Source of the DNA: an uncultured beta proteobacterium
GTDB lineage: Bacteria; Pseudomonadota; Gammaproteobacteria; Burkholderiales; SG8-41
Direction: 5' to 3'
NCBI GenBank assembly: GCA_902825845.1
Contig: CADECM010000030.1
Span: forward strand, 1-54,030
DNA length: 54,030 nt
Position numbers and translations under genes: made by a program. Each line of letters opens with the position of its first letter. Position 1 is the stretch's first letter. This document shows, one piece after another, positions 1 to 10,051 of the stretch. Below the pieces are notes generated by a model. It was given only the letters and a program-made list of their open reading frames with translations, had not been told where the DNA came from and did no database searches.

Positions 1-13
1 CATTGGCTTTGCC

Positions 14-1201
14 TCAAGTACTGAACAGGGACGCATCGGGTGCCATGCCCAACAGAACCTGGCCAACGCTCTCATAGTGGCTCTGCCGCCCTTGCAGTTG
101 CTGGGTGACGGTGTGGATGTCGCGAAAACGCCGTTCGAAGGGCCTGGCCTCGAAGATCGCCGTCGCGCCGATCATGTGAAAAACAGTATCCGCGATTCCC
201 GCGGCCTGGTGAATGGCCCAGGATGACGACAAGCGTATCTCGATCTTCTGCTCGCGCGACAGCGTCGGCGTTTCCGCCATGGCGCGCCAGAGGTCGCCCG
301 CGGTCGCATACAGATAGCTGCGCGCCGCCCGCCACGACGCTTCCGAGCGGCCAATCTGGGATTGGATGACGTTGTTCTCGACCATCGGTGTTGTCATGCC
401 GTAGGGCGTTTTTGCCATGATGACGGTCCTGGCATCGTCGATCATGCGGCGCGCAATGCCAAGGGCAAGGGCGGAAAATCCGAAGGAATAGACATTGCTC
501 GTGCTGAATTTGAAGAGCAGGGCATCCTCTCTGCGCTCCGCGGGGTCGTCACGACCAAAGGAAAATCGTTCGGGCACGAACACGCCGTCTGCTGCGTATC
601 CATCGCTGCCGGTGCCTTTCAGGCCCATGACGTGCCAGGCATCGGCCATCTGGATATCCTTTCGCGGCAGCAGCATCATGCGAATGACCGGCGCGCCGTT
701 GCGCTGGCGCCTGGGCGTGCCATCGCGTTCGACCACATGGCATTGGCTGCCCAGCCAGGTGGCTTGATGGCCGCCGCTGGCAAAATTCCACTTGCCGGTG
801 ACGCGGTAGCCGCCATCCACGATTCGCGCTTCGGACGGCGCCGGCGGGCCCCACGCGACAATGCCGTCCGCGGGACCAAAGATTTCGCGGGCGGCATCGC
901 GGTCGAGATAGGCCGCCGCCATCGCGCAGGCGCTGCATTGGGCCAGACACCATGCGCTGCTCGCATCCGATTTTGCAATTTCCTCGATCACCGCCATGAA
1001 GTCGGTCAGCGGCAGTTCGCCGCCGCCCAGAAAGCGCGGCTGCAACATCCGATAAAAGCCGCCGTCGATCAGCGCGCGAACCACCGCCGGTGATAACCGG
1101 CGTGAACGCTCGGTTTCGTCCGCCGTGCTCTCGATTGTGCCGGCCAAGGCGCGAGCCCGCGGCAGGTAGTGGTGTTCGGGTGGCAAGGTCACACTGTTCA
1201 T
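14..1201 (-). CDS. Acyl-CoA-dehydrogenase-fold flavoprotein, possibly a flavin-dependent monooxygenase
   Basis: A 395-residue protein with the acyl-CoA dehydrogenase layout: an N-terminal helical domain (about residues 15-120), a central beta domain (WNFASGG near 140, then GLKGTGSDGY near 195), and a C-terminal helical bundle ending in a segment with HMIGATAIFEARPFERRFRDIHT. This C-terminal type resembles the HsaA/DszC/HpaB-like oxygenases more than true beta-oxidation dehydrogenases, and I see no catalytic glutamate in the usual IYEG context. The substrate cannot be told. It is divergent from the binding-protein gene at 1348, with about 146 bases between them. Family confident; reaction (dehydrogenation or FMNH2-dependent oxygenation) open. 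Confidence 0.8.
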   Translation of the reverse strand: MNSVTLPPEHHYLPRARALAGTIESTADETERSRRLSPAVVRALIDGGFYRMLQPRFLGGGELPLTDFMAVIEEIAKSDASSAWCLAQCSACAMAAAYLDRDAAREIFGPADGIVAWGPPAPSEARIVDGGYRVTGKWNFASGGHQATWLGSQCHVVERDGTPRRQRNGAPVIRMMLLPRKDIQMADAWHVMGLKGTGSDGYAADGVFVPERFSFGRDDPAERREDALLFKFSTSNVYSFGFSALALGIARRMIDDARTVIMAKTPYGMTTPMVENNVIQSQIGRSEASWRAARSYLYATAGDLWRAMAETPTLSREQKIEIRLSSSWAIHQAAGIADTVFHMIGATAIFEARPFERRFRDIHTVTQQLQGRQSHYESVGQVLLGMAPDASLFST

Positions 1202-1347
1202 GATCCAGCTCGCGTGCCGCTGACGCCGGTCAGTCCGGCGGGTCGTAACCGCACAATGTGCAGGGCACGCTACTGTTTACGCGGCGCTTGACGTGTGGAA
1301 TCATCGGCGGACGCCTGAACACATTGCCCCTTTGCGGAGAATATACC

Positions 1348-2235
1348 ATGACAAAAATCAACATCCAGTTCACCTTGTTTTCGGCGTTCTACTCGCCGTT
1401 GATTTCAGCGATGTCGGGCGGGTTTCTCAAGGCCGAGGGCCTTGATGCGGCGTGGTCGATTGCGCCGCCGGGCGTGTCGGCACTCGCCGCGCTGCAGGAC
1501 GGCAGCGCACACGTGGTGCAATCTGCGCTGAGTCAGGGGTTCGCTGCGCTCGACCAGGGCAAGACGCCCGCCGCAGTGCATTTCGCTCAGATAAACGAAA
1601 TGGACGGTTTTTTCATCACCGGGCGCGAGGCGGACGGTGCTTTCACCTGGAAAAAGCTCGAAGGCACCGAGGTGGTGATGTTCAAGGACGGCCAGCCCTG
1701 CGCCATGTTCAAGTATGCGTGCCACAAGGCCGGCATTGATTTCAGCCGGATCAAGCCCATTCACCCTGGCGGCGCCGCCGATATCGACAGGGCCTTCCGC
1801 GCCGGACAGGGGCGCTACGTGGTGCAGCAGGGACCCTATCCGCAACAGTTGCAGGCCGACGGCGTGGGACACGTGGTTGCGCAGGTGGGCCGGCAGATCG
1901 GGCCGTGCGGATTTTCCAGTCTTGCGGCGACGCGCGAGTGGCTCGCGACCGACATGGCCAAAGCCTTCACCCGCGCCTACGCAAAGACCCGCGTCTACAT
2001 GAACGAGACGCCAGCCGCCGCGATTGCCAGGGCCGAGAAGCCCTATTTCGCCGACATTGACGAGCAGGTGTTGGCGGACTGCATCGCGACCTACCAGCGG
2101 CTTGGCTGCTGGACGCCGCACGTTGAAATCACGCGCGCGGCTTATGAAAAAACACTCGACGTCTTTGAATACAACGGCATGGCCAAAAAGCGGTATCCGT
2201 ACGACCTGGTGTGCGCCGCGCCGCCGGCAGTCTGA
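1348..2235 (+). CDS. ABC-transporter substrate-binding protein, NMT1/SsuA/THI5-like
   Basis: The start at 1348 is chosen because GGAGA (1336-1340) sits seven bases before the ATG; the frame is open further upstream but without a ribosome site. The product is 295 residues. It starts with a beta strand (KINIQFTLFSAFYSPL), then LKAEGLDAAWSIAPPG and a stretch like the NMT1/SsuA periplasmic-binding fold, with HPGGAADIDRAFRAG near 140. There is no clear signal peptide, which is unusual for a periplasmic receptor. No permease or ATPase gene is adjacent, so this is an orphan. It could instead be a cytoplasmic enzyme or sensor using the same fold. Ligand unknown. Confidence 0.7.
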   Translation: MTKINIQFTLFSAFYSPLISAMSGGFLKAEGLDAAWSIAPPGVSALAALQDGSAHVVQSALSQGFAALDQGKTPAAVHFAQINEMDGFFITGREADGAFTWKKLEGTEVVMFKDGQPCAMFKYACHKAGIDFSRIKPIHPGGAADIDRAFRAGQGRYVVQQGPYPQQLQADGVGHVVAQVGRQIGPCGFSSLAATREWLATDMAKAFTRAYAKTRVYMNETPAAAIARAEKPYFADIDEQVLADCIATYQRLGCWTPHVEITRAAYEKTLDVFEYNGMAKKRYPYDLVCAAPPAV

Positions 2236-2370
2236 AGCCGTTCAACCCCGCCGGGCGCCGTCTCCGCTGAACGTTTGCCCGCCGGCACTCGCGTTCGATG
2301 TCAGCACGCCGTGAATGGAATCTGCGTCAAGCGGGCGGTGCGGGCAGGCGGCACGCGTGGCCGGTTGCGG

Positions 2371-3402
2371 TCACCCGCAAGCCACGGCCACCGCCGCCCC
2401 GGCGCCCTCGGGCATGATGACCTCCCGCCATGAGCCACCGTCGTCCAGCGTGCTGAACGTCTGGCCTCCGCGCGTGACGCAATGGGCCTGCAGCTTGTCC
2501 GCCGCGGTCAGGCCGACCGCCATCAACGTCGCGCGCACGGTCACGGTGTGATCCACTTGCGCCCATGTCGACCCGCCATCCCGGCTGCGATACAAGCGTC
2601 CCGCCACGCCGCGCGCCTTGTCCGCCACGCAGGAGAACAGATCAGAGGAATCCCACGGCGCAACGACGATATCCCGCCCGTAGCGCAGATGCGCCGCGTG
2701 CCGCCCGATCCCCAGGTCCTGCCACGAAGCGCCACGATCCACCGACCGGAACAACCCCATGCGCAACGCCAGGAACGATGCGCCAGGCGCAGAGCAGATC
2801 GCGTGCACGTCGAGCATCCCCTCGGCCTTGTCCTTGGACAATAGCGCGCTTTCATAGAAGGGCTGCCGGGACAGTTCGACCAGCGGGTCGGAGCAATCCA
2901 CCCAGCTCTGCCCGCCATCCTCGGAGCGCATCGCGCCGTTGACCTCCATCGCCGCGAACAGCGTGCCGCCGTCGACGCTCATGCGCATGATGCGCGAGGG
3001 AAAACAGCCGACCATCCGCTCCGCGATCGCGGGACGTGGCATGCGGCGAAATGATTCTCCCCCGTCATCACTGCGATACAGCGCCAAGGGTGCGCAACCG
3101 GTCAGGATCACGCGATGGTCCGCCGGATGCACCAACACGGACCACATCTGCTCGCCCTCGGCCGGCGCGACAAGCCGGGTCCAGTGTTCGCCCCGATCGC
3201 GACTGCGATAGAGCCCGGTGCTGGTTGCGGCAAACACCACCGCGGGGTCGTCCGGGTGCACCGTCACCGCATGCACATGCGTGTCGTCCGCGAAGCCGTC
3301 GATCAGATGCCGCCACGCCCCGTCCGACGCCCCGCGCCGGAACACCCCGCTGATCGCGCCGCCGGTACGCGACGAAGTGCCCACGTAAACATGTGTCGGC
3401 AT
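2371..3402 (-). CDS. Asp-box (BNR) repeat beta-propeller protein
   Basis: A 343-residue protein with six Asp-box repeats of the S/T-x-D-x-G-x-x-W/F type: SRDRGEHW (about 67), SDDGGESF (111), SEDGGQSW (160), SVDRGASW (220), SRDGGSTW (about 270) and TLDDGGSW (about 325). Such repeats mark six- or seven-bladed propellers (sialidase, sortilin/VPS10-like and photosystem-assembly folds). No signal peptide or membrane segment is visible, so it is probably cytoplasmic. Sialidase arginine-triad residues are not evident, so a glycosidase function is not claimed. It converges with the gene ending at 2235, with 135 bases between them holding no obvious terminator. Confidence 0.75.
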   Translation of the reverse strand: MPTHVYVGTSSRTGGAISGVFRRGASDGAWRHLIDGFADDTHVHAVTVHPDDPAVVFAATSTGLYRSRDRGEHWTRLVAPAEGEQMWSVLVHPADHRVILTGCAPLALYRSDDGGESFRRMPRPAIAERMVGCFPSRIMRMSVDGGTLFAAMEVNGAMRSEDGGQSWVDCSDPLVELSRQPFYESALLSKDKAEGMLDVHAICSAPGASFLALRMGLFRSVDRGASWQDLGIGRHAAHLRYGRDIVVAPWDSSDLFSCVADKARGVAGRLYRSRDGGSTWAQVDHTVTVRATLMAVGLTAADKLQAHCVTRGGQTFSTLDDGGSWREVIMPEGAGAAVAVACG

Positions 3403-3653
3403 CTCACACCTCCCGAATGTTGTGTTTGGCGGATAGACTCATAGCACCGTTTCGCATGGACCTCAAGGTTTCAGCCACCCGGCAATGGACCGACCGCTCA
3501 TGCGCGAGCACTACGCTGTAGCCCGGCGGCTGGACGATTAGGCGGGTTTACCGCTGGCGCGGCCGGTACAGCCAGCGCGGCGAAATGATTATCCGGAATG
3601 CGGAAAGATGCGCCTTGACTGGGCGCACCACGACCAAGGCGCGTTGATTTTGT

Positions 3654-3730
3654 TGGCGGAGTGGACGGGACTCGAACCCGCGACCCCCGGCGTGACAGGC
3701 CGGTATTCTAACCAACTGAACTACCACTCC
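3654..3730 (-). tRNA. tRNA-Asp (GTC)
   Basis: On the minus strand the sequence folds as a complete cloverleaf: acceptor stem GGAGTGG/CCACTCC, D arm with GTTCAGTTGGTTAGAA, anticodon loop CTGTCAC with anticodon GTC, T arm GGTTCGAGTCC, discriminator G and an encoded CCA. Length is 77 nt. Confidence 0.96.
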
Positions 3731-3762
3731 GAAAAACCACTTGCTCACTACGCCGGCATATC

Positions 3763-3838
3763 TGGTGGGCGCTGACGGGCTCGAACCGCCGACATTCGCC
3801 TTGTAAGGGCGACGCTCTACCAACTGAGCTAAGCGCCC
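3763..3838 (-). tRNA. tRNA-Val (TAC)
   Basis: Minus-strand cloverleaf of 76 nt with encoded CCA: acceptor GGGCGCT/AGCGCCC, D loop TCAGTTGGTAGAG, anticodon stem TCGCC/GGCGA around loop CTTACAA (anticodon TAC), T arm GGTTCGAGCCC. It lies 32 bases from tRNA-Asp in the same orientation, so the two are probably cotranscribed, Val first. Confidence 0.96.
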
Positions 3839-3921
3839 GCAACCGGGGGCACCCTGCGTGCAACGAAGGCGCGGATTCTAGCGCATTTCCGCGCGTTTAG
3901 CCAAGCATCCGCTGCGGGAGA

Positions 3922-6333
3922 TTAATGCTTCACCGTATCCGACGTTGCCGGCGCGGGGGCTACCGGTGCCGCCTCGGCGGGCCGCTCCGGCAACGGCTCC
4001 GGTTTGCGCTCCAGCGCCAGTTCCAGCGCGGTGTCGATCCATTTGATGGGATGTATGTCGAGACGATTCTTGATGTTGTCCGGAATTTCCACCAGATCCT
4101 TTACGTTTTCTTCCGGAATCAGAACCATCTTGATGCCACCGCGGTGCGCCGCCAGCAGCTTTTCCTTCAAGCCCCCGATCGGCAATACTTCGCCGCGCAG
4201 CGTGATCTCACCAGTCATGGCGACATCCGCGCGCACGGGAATGCCCGTCAGCATCGACACCATCGCGGTGCAGATACCCACGCCCGCGCTGGGGCCGTCC
4301 TTGGGCGTGGCGCCTTCCGGCAGATGGATGTGTATATCGCTCTTCTGGTAAAAATCAGGGTTGATGCCGAGGCGCTCGGAACGGCTGCGCACCACGGACA
4401 GCGCGGCCTGCACTGACTCCTGCATCACTTCGCCCAGTTTGCCGGTGGTGGTCATCTTGCCTTTGCCGGGCATCATGATCGCCTCGATCGACAACAATTC
4501 TCCGCCCACTTCGGTCCACGCCAGTCCATTGACCTGACCCACCTGGTTTTTCTTTTCCGCCATGCCAAAACTGTAACGGCGCACGCCGCAATACTTGTCG
4601 AGGTTGCGCGCCGACACCGTGATGCGACGGCCTTTTTCGCCCGCCTTGACCAGTTCCTTGACGACTTTGCGGCAGACTTTTGAAAGCTCGCGCTCCAGCG
4701 CGCGCACGCCCGCCTCGCGCGTGTAATAGCGCACGATGTCGCGAATGGCGCTCTCGGAAACCGCAATTTCGTCCGCTTTCAAACCGTGATTCTTGATCAG
4801 CTTGGTCAATAAATGATGCTGCGCGATCTTGACCTTCTCGTCTTCGGTATAACCCGATAGCCGGATCACTTCCATCCGGTCGAGCAGCGCCGGCGGGATA
4901 TTCAGCGTGTTCGCGGTCGCCACAAACATCACGTCGGACAGATCGTATTCGACCTCGACATAGTGATCGACAAAGGTGTGGTTCTGTTCAGGATCCAGCA
5001 CTTCGAGAAGCGCGCTTGACGGGTCGCCGCGGAAATCCATCCCGAGCTTGTCGACTTCGTCCAGCAGGAACAGCGGGTTGCGAACGCCCACCTTGGCCAT
5101 GTTCTGCAAAATCTTGCCCGGCATGGACCCGATATAGGTGCGGCGGTGTCCGCGTATTTCCGCTTCGTCGCGCACGCCACCGAGCGCCATGCGCACGAAC
5201 TTGCGATTGGTCGCGCGTGCGATCGACTGCCCAAGTGAAGTCTTGCCCACGCCCGGTGCGCCCACCAGACACAGGATCGGCGCCTTAACCTTGTCCACGC
5301 GCTGCTGCACCGCGAGGTACTCGATGATGCGCTCCTTGACCTTTTCCAGGCCGTCATGGTCCTCGTCCAGCACCTTTTCGGCGGCAGTGAGGTCGGTGCT
5401 GATCTTGCTCTTCTTGCGCCACGGCAATCCGGTCAACGCATCGATAAAGTTGCGCACCACTGTCGCCTCGGCCGACATCGGCGACATCAGCTTGAGCTTC
5501 TTCAATTCGGCTTCCGCTTTCTTGCGCGCTTCCTTGGGCATGCGCGCGGCCTTGATGCGCTTGGCCATTTCGTCATGGTCCGCGCCTTCTTCGCCTTCGC
5601 CCAGTTCCTTCTGGATCGCCTTGACCTGTTCGTTCAGGTAGTACTCGCGCTGGGACTTTTCCATCTGGCGCTTGACGCGTCCGCGGATGCGTTTTTCAAC
5701 CTGAAGTATGTCGAGTTCGCCATCCACCACCTTCAGCAGGTGATCGAGACGCTGCTTCACGTCGAACATCTCGAGCACTTCCTGCTTTTGCTCAAGCTTC
5801 AGCGGCAAATGCGCGGCGATCTGGTCGGCGAGACGGCTGGCATCGTCGATGCCGGCGATGGAGGTCAGTATTTCCGGCGGGATTTTCTTGTTGAGCTTTA
5901 CGTACTGATCGAACTGCTGCACCATGGTTCGGCGCATGGCTTCGATTTCGCGGTCCGTTTCAGCCGCAACCGGCACCGGCGTAACGCTCGCCATGAAATG
6001 GGTCTTGATGTCCGTGACTTCGCCCATGCGCGCGCGCTGTCCGCCTTCCACCAGCACCTTGACCGTGCCGTCGGGCAGTTTGAGCATCTGCAGTATCGTG
6101 GCTATGGCGCCGATTGCGTACAGATCCTCGGGACCCGGATCGTCCTTGGCAGCTGAACGTTGTGCAACCAGCATGATGCTCTTGCCACTTTCCATCGCCG
6201 CTTCCAGTGCCTTGATGGATTTGGGACGGCCCACGAACAGCGGTATCACCATGTGCGGAAATACCACGACATCGCGCAGGGGCAATAACGGCATTTGCAA
6301 CGGTTGTGTAGAGGATGTCGCCGGTTCAGTCAT
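3922..6333 (-). CDS. lon: ATP-dependent protease Lon (La)
   Basis: An 803-residue LonA-type protease, the usual length. The N-terminal substrate domain begins MPLLPLRDVVVFPHMVIPLFVGR and is followed by a coiled region. The AAA+ module has Walker A GAPGVGKT (about 360) and Walker B LFLLDEVDK. The protease domain carries the Ser-Lys dyad in DGPSAGVG (about 680) and GLKEKLLAAHR (about 720). A short Pro/Ala-rich tail follows. It degrades damaged and regulatory proteins in the cytosol. The start at 6333 is supported by AAGGTGA upstream. It is the last gene of tig-clpP-clpX-lon, and a sigma-32-like promoter lies in the gap after clpX. Confidence 0.98.
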   Translation of the reverse strand: MTEPATSSTQPLQMPLLPLRDVVVFPHMVIPLFVGRPKSIKALEAAMESGKSIMLVAQRSAAKDDPGPEDLYAIGAIATILQMLKLPDGTVKVLVEGGQRARMGEVTDIKTHFMASVTPVPVAAETDREIEAMRRTMVQQFDQYVKLNKKIPPEILTSIAGIDDASRLADQIAAHLPLKLEQKQEVLEMFDVKQRLDHLLKVVDGELDILQVEKRIRGRVKRQMEKSQREYYLNEQVKAIQKELGEGEEGADHDEMAKRIKAARMPKEARKKAEAELKKLKLMSPMSAEATVVRNFIDALTGLPWRKKSKISTDLTAAEKVLDEDHDGLEKVKERIIEYLAVQQRVDKVKAPILCLVGAPGVGKTSLGQSIARATNRKFVRMALGGVRDEAEIRGHRRTYIGSMPGKILQNMAKVGVRNPLFLLDEVDKLGMDFRGDPSSALLEVLDPEQNHTFVDHYVEVEYDLSDVMFVATANTLNIPPALLDRMEVIRLSGYTEDEKVKIAQHHLLTKLIKNHGLKADEIAVSESAIRDIVRYYTREAGVRALERELSKVCRKVVKELVKAGEKGRRITVSARNLDKYCGVRRYSFGMAEKKNQVGQVNGLAWTEVGGELLSIEAIMMPGKGKMTTTGKLGEVMQESVQAALSVVRSRSERLGINPDFYQKSDIHIHLPEGATPKDGPSAGVGICTAMVSMLTGIPVRADVAMTGEITLRGEVLPIGGLKEKLLAAHRGGIKMVLIPEENVKDLVEIPDNIKNRLDIHPIKWIDTALELALERKPEPLPERPAEAAPVAPAPATSDTVKH

Positions 6334-6386
6334 GGTAGGTCACCTTATGGGTCGCTAGGGGTAGCTATGCACAGTACATTCATGGC

Positions 6387-6413
6387 ATATGAGGGACAAA
6401 TGCCAAGTTTCAA
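6387..6413 (-). promoter_or_regulatory. Putative sigma-32 heat-shock promoter for lon
   Basis: On the minus strand, TTGAAA (6408-6413) is followed after 12 bases by CCCTCATAT (6387-6395). This is close to the RpoH consensus of a CTTGAAA -35 and a CCCCATnT -10 with a spacer of about 11-16. It lies 54 bases upstream of the lon start in the clpX-lon gap. Match seen by eye; function inferred from lon being a classic heat-shock gene. Confidence 0.6.
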
Positions 6414-6425
6414 TACAAAAAAACT

Positions 6426-6445
6426 ACTTTAAAAACAATAACATA
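6426..6445 (-). repeat. Dispersed AT-rich motif, copy in clpX-lon gap
   Basis: Reads TATGTTATTGTTTTTAAAGT on the minus strand, starting immediately after the clpX stop codon. It shares the central TTGTTTTTAAA with the copies at 15014 and 51857. See the finding on this motif family. Confidence 0.5.
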
Positions 6446-6446
6446 G

Positions 6447-7718
6447 CTATGACGTGGCACCCGAGGCCACTTTGGGCGGATCCGAATAAATCAACAGCGG
6501 CGTGGCGTCACTGAGGATGGTCCCCTCATCAACAACCACTTTTGTGACATTTTCCAGCGAAGGCAGGTCAAACATCGTATTTAACAACGTGTTTTCCAAT
6601 ATAGACCTGAGACCGCGAGCGCCGGTCTTGCGTTCCAGTGCACGCTTGGCGATGGCTTTCAATGCCGTTTCACGAATTTCCAGTTCGGCGCCTTCCATGC
6701 TGAACATCTTCTGATACTGCTTGATCAGCGCATTCTTGGGCTGCGTCAGTATCTGTATCAGCGCGGCTTCATCGAGTTCTTCGAGCGTCGCCACCACCGG
6801 CAGGCGGCCGACAAATTCGGGGATCAGTCCAAACTTGATCAGATCTTCCGGCTGCACATCGCGCAGCACGCGCGTCACGCTCTTGCGGTCGTCCTTGCTG
6901 CGCACTTCGGCGCCAAAGCCGATGCCGCCTTTTTCCGAACGCGCACGGATGACTTTTTCCAGACCGTCAAACGCGCCGCCGACGATGAACAGGATATTCG
7001 TGGTATCCACCTGCACGAATTCCTGATTCGGGTGCTTGCGTCCGCCCTGCGGCGGCACCGATGCCGTGGTGCCCTCGATGAGCTTCAACAGTGCCTGCTG
7101 CACCCCTTCTCCGGACACGTCGCGGGTAATCGACGGGTTGTCAGACTTGCGTGAAATTTTGTCAATTTCGTCGATATAAACAATGCCGCGCTGCGCTTTC
7201 TCAACATCGTAATCGCACTTTTGCAGCAGCTTCTGAATGATGTTCTCGACGTCTTCGCCCACATAACCCGCTTCAGTGAGCGTGGTGGCATCGGCCATCA
7301 CAAATGGCACGTTCAACAGGCGCGCCAGCGTTTGCGCGAGCAGCGTCTTGCCCGAGCCTGTCGGCCCGACCAGCAGGATGTTCGATTTCGAGAGTTCGAT
7401 ATCGTCGCTTTTTGAAACGTTTTTCAGGCGCTTGTAGTGGTTGTAGACCGCAACCGACAGAATCTTTTTCGCGGTATCCTGGCCAATCACATACTGGTCG
7501 AGAATGGTGCGAATTTCATGGGGCACCGGCAAATCGGACTTGGCGCCCTTGGCGCCTTTTTCCCCCTGAATTTCTTCGCGAATAATGTCATTGCACAACT
7601 CAATGCATTCATCGCAGATGAATACCGACGGCCCCGCGATTAACTTGCGGACCTCATGCTGGCTCTTTCCGCAGAAGGAGCAATACAGGAGTTTTTCGCT
7701 GTTCGCTTTTTCTGACAT
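6447..7718 (-). CDS. clpX: Clp protease ATP-binding subunit ClpX
   Basis: A 423-residue unfoldase of normal length. The N-terminal zinc-binding domain has Cys13, Cys16, Cys35 and Cys38. The AAA+ domain has Walker A GPTGSGKT (118-125) and Walker [11 protein letters not shown], then a sensor region and the C-terminal small domain ([14 protein letters not shown]). The IGF-type loop that docks on ClpP is at GGIGFGAEV. It unfolds tagged substrates and feeds them to ClpP. It follows clpP by 65 bases in the same direction. Confidence 0.98.
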   Translation of the reverse strand: MSEKANSEKLLYCSFCGKSQHEVRKLIAGPSVFICDECIELCNDIIREEIQGEKGAKGAKSDLPVPHEIRTILDQYVIGQDTAKKILSVAVYNHYKRLKNVSKSDDIELSKSNILLVGPTGSGKTLLAQTLARLLNVPFVMADATTLTEAGYVGEDVENIIQKLLQKCDYDVEKAQRGIVYIDEIDKISRKSDNPSITRDVSGEGVQQALLKLIEGTTASVPPQGGRKHPNQEFVQVDTTNILFIVGGAFDGLEKVIRARSEKGGIGFGAEVRSKDDRKSVTRVLRDVQPEDLIKFGLIPEFVGRLPVVATLEELDEAALIQILTQPKNALIKQYQKMFSMEGAELEIRETALKAIAKRALERKTGARGLRSILENTLLNTMFDLPSLENVTKVVVDEGTILSDATPLLIYSDPPKVASGATS

Positions 7719-7783
7719 TGTCGTGATTTTCCGGTTTATGTCTGTGAATACCCTATCATACCCTTGCCGCTGCCCGCAGGTAT

Positions 7784-8437
7784 TTACACCGTTTGCACGT
7801 CAGTGCGTGTGTTCAACACGCGATCAACCAGCCCGTAGCTGACGGACTGCTCGGCACTGAGAAAGTTGTCACGGTCAGTATCTTTACTGACGGTATCGAC
7901 GCTCTGTCCGGAATGCTTAGCCATTATTTCATTAAGTCTTTGTTTTAAAAACAAAATTTCCTTCGCGTGAATCTCGATATCCGATGCCTGGCCGCGGAAG
8001 CCTCCCAGCGGCTGATGGATCATCACCCGCGAATTGGGCAGGCAGAACCGTTTGCCCTTGGCGCCTGCAGTCAACAACAACGCGCCCATGCTCGCCGCCT
8101 GCCCCACGCACAGGGTGCTCACATCGGGCTTGATAAACTGCATCGTGTCGTAAATCGCCAGCCCCGCCGACACCGACCCACCGGGTGAGTTGATATAGAA
8201 CGATATATCCTTGTCAGGATTTTCCGACTCAAGAAACAGGAACTGCGCGACGATCAGGTTGGCCGTCACCTCGTTCACTTCACCCACCAGAAACACCACC
8301 CGCTCCTTCAGCAGCCGCGAATAAATGTCGTACGCGCGCTCGCCGCGCCCGCTCTGCTCCACCACCATCGGCACCAGACCCAGTGCCTGCGGCGCTTCGT
8401 ATTCCTGACCCTGGCCCGGCTTATTGAACGGCATCAT
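7784..8437 (-). CDS. clpP: ATP-dependent Clp protease proteolytic subunit ClpP
   Basis: A 217-residue serine peptidase with Ser116 in GQAASMGA, His141 in MIHQPLGG and Asp190 in KDTDRD. Its N-terminus carries a short propeptide-like stretch before [23 protein letters not shown]. The ATG overlaps the tig TGA by four bases (ATGA), so the two are translationally coupled. The start could be either of two adjacent ATGs. Codons for residues 163-168 (FLKQRL) form a copy of the dispersed AT-rich motif, although the protein segment is ordinary for ClpP. Confidence 0.98.
   Translation of the reverse strand: MMPFNKPGQGQEYEAPQALGLVPMVVEQSGRGERAYDIYSRLLKERVVFLVGEVNEVTANLIVAQFLFLESENPDKDISFYINSPGGSVSAGLAIYDTMQFIKPDVSTLCVGQAASMGALLLTAGAKGKRFCLPNSRVMIHQPLGGFRGQASDIEIHAKEILFLKQRLNEIMAKHSGQSVDTVSKDTDRDNFLSAEQSVSYGLVDRVLNTRTDVQTV
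7933..7952 (+). repeat. Dispersed AT-rich motif, copy inside clpP
   Basis: Reads TAAGTCTTTGTTTTAAAAAC on the plus strand, antisense to clpP over residues FLKQRL. The encoded protein aligns with ordinary ClpP without an insertion, so the motif is made by codon choice. Confidence 0.55.
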
Positions 8438-9753
8438 TTATCGTATCCCATCAATTCATCAAACGTGACCGGTTTGTCCTGTGCTTTTGCCACACCCAAC
8501 GCCCATTCAACCACGTTTTCTTCCAGCACAATAGCCTCGATATCTCGCAAGCGGTCCGATTGTTGGTAATAGAACTTAACCACTTCCTCCGGATGCTCGT
8601 AGCTTTGCGCCTGCAGTTCCACGGCGGCGCGCACCTGTTCAGGACGCGCGTGCAGAGTGTGTTCCCGCACCACCTCGCTCAAAATCAGACCCAGCGACAC
8701 GCGGCGCTGCGCTTGCGCTTCAAACATCGCGTCCGGCAGCGCGTTTTCGTCCTTCATCGGCATGCCGCGCGCTTCCATGTTCTGCATCGCCTGTTGCCGC
8801 AGCGACTGTATTTCCATTTCAACCAGCGCCTTGGGCGCGGCTACCGGCGTCACCTCGAACAACGCCTGCATCACCTGATCCTTGGTTTTGGCTTTAAGCC
8901 GCAACCTGACTTCCCGGTCCAGATTGGCCTTCACTTCGCTACGCATTTTTGCGACATCACCATCCGCCACACCCAGCGATTTGGCAAACTCGGCGTCAAG
9001 TTCAGGCAACCGGGGTACCGCAACCTCGCCCACCGTAACGTCGAACCGTGCTGTCTTGCCGGCCACCGCGGCACCATGGTAATCGTCCGGAAACTTCACA
9101 TCGAAAGCCTTGCTGTCGCCGGCCTTCATGCCCACGAGATTGGTTTCAAAGTCCGCCAGCAGACGGCCTTCGCCCAACACCACGTTCTGGTTGTCTGCCG
9201 CGCCGCCCTCGAACGGCACGCCATCGATGCTGCCTTTGTAGCTGATCTGAACGCGATCCCCGGTCTGCGCGGCACGCTCGCCTGCATTTGCTGTGTCGTA
9301 TTGCGTGCGTTGCTTGCGCATGATCTCGAGAGTCCGCTCTACGTCCGCATCGCCCACCACCAGTTCCGCACGGTCCACGGTCTTTCCCGAAATATCGCCC
9401 ACTTTGATCTCGGGATAAATCTCGAAGGTCGCGCTGTAGCGGAAATCGCTGATATCGTCAGCCAGCGGTGTCGGATCAAATTTGGGATACCCAGCCACGC
9501 GCAGATTTTGCTCGCGCACCGCATCGCCGAAGCTTTTCTCCAGCGTGGCACCGAGAACTTCCTGCCGCACCTGCGCGCCGTACTGCTGTTGCACCACCTT
9601 GAGCGGCACCTTGCCGGGACGAAAGCCCGGCATCTTCGCGGTGCGACCGATGTGCTTCAGACGCGACTGCACCTCGGTTTCAATTTCCGACAACGGCACG
9701 GCAACATTCAGGCGCCGCTCCAATCCGCTCAGTGTTTCAAGATTCGCTTGCAT
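8434..9753 (-). CDS. tig: Trigger factor (ribosome-associated chaperone, peptidyl-prolyl isomerase)
   Basis: A 439-residue protein with the three trigger-factor parts in order: the ribosome-binding domain with signature GFRPGKVP (43-50), the FKBP-type prolyl isomerase domain (about 165-245, including [18 protein letters not shown]), and a long helical C-terminal chaperone domain. It binds the ribosome exit tunnel and shields nascent chains. It is first in the tig-clpP-clpX-lon cluster. tRNA-Leu lies 34 bases upstream on the same strand. Confidence 0.97.
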   Translation of the reverse strand: MQANLETLSGLERRLNVAVPLSEIETEVQSRLKHIGRTAKMPGFRPGKVPLKVVQQQYGAQVRQEVLGATLEKSFGDAVREQNLRVAGYPKFDPTPLADDISDFRYSATFEIYPEIKVGDISGKTVDRAELVVGDADVERTLEIMRKQRTQYDTANAGERAAQTGDRVQISYKGSIDGVPFEGGAADNQNVVLGEGRLLADFETNLVGMKAGDSKAFDVKFPDDYHGAAVAGKTARFDVTVGEVAVPRLPELDAEFAKSLGVADGDVAKMRSEVKANLDREVRLRLKAKTKDQVMQALFEVTPVAAPKALVEMEIQSLRQQAMQNMEARGMPMKDENALPDAMFEAQAQRRVSLGLILSEVVREHTLHARPEQVRAAVELQAQSYEHPEEVVKFYYQQSDRLRDIEAIVLEENVVEWALGVAKAQDKPVTFDELMGYDK

Positions 9754-9787
9754 GTACCGCAGTTCCTTTGTGTTCTGGTCAGATTAC

Positions 9788-9873
<86 letters not shown>

Positions 9874-10051
9874 TGTGTTGCTCAATTCGCAATGCAGCAT
9901 GCAGCGCCGTCACCAGGCACCCAGCAGTTACATCCATTGCAACGCAGCGATTGTAATATACTCGCCACTTTAACGACACCCTGCGGCACCCGCAATTTTC
10001 GCGACTTGTCAATTACAAGCTATTGTTAAGATTGGATGTTTTCGCAACACA

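Noticed and set aside
2371..3402. The Asp-box protein as a sialidase
   Set aside because: Asp-box repeats alone do not define a sialidase; the arginine triad and the FRIP motif are not evident and there is no signal peptide.
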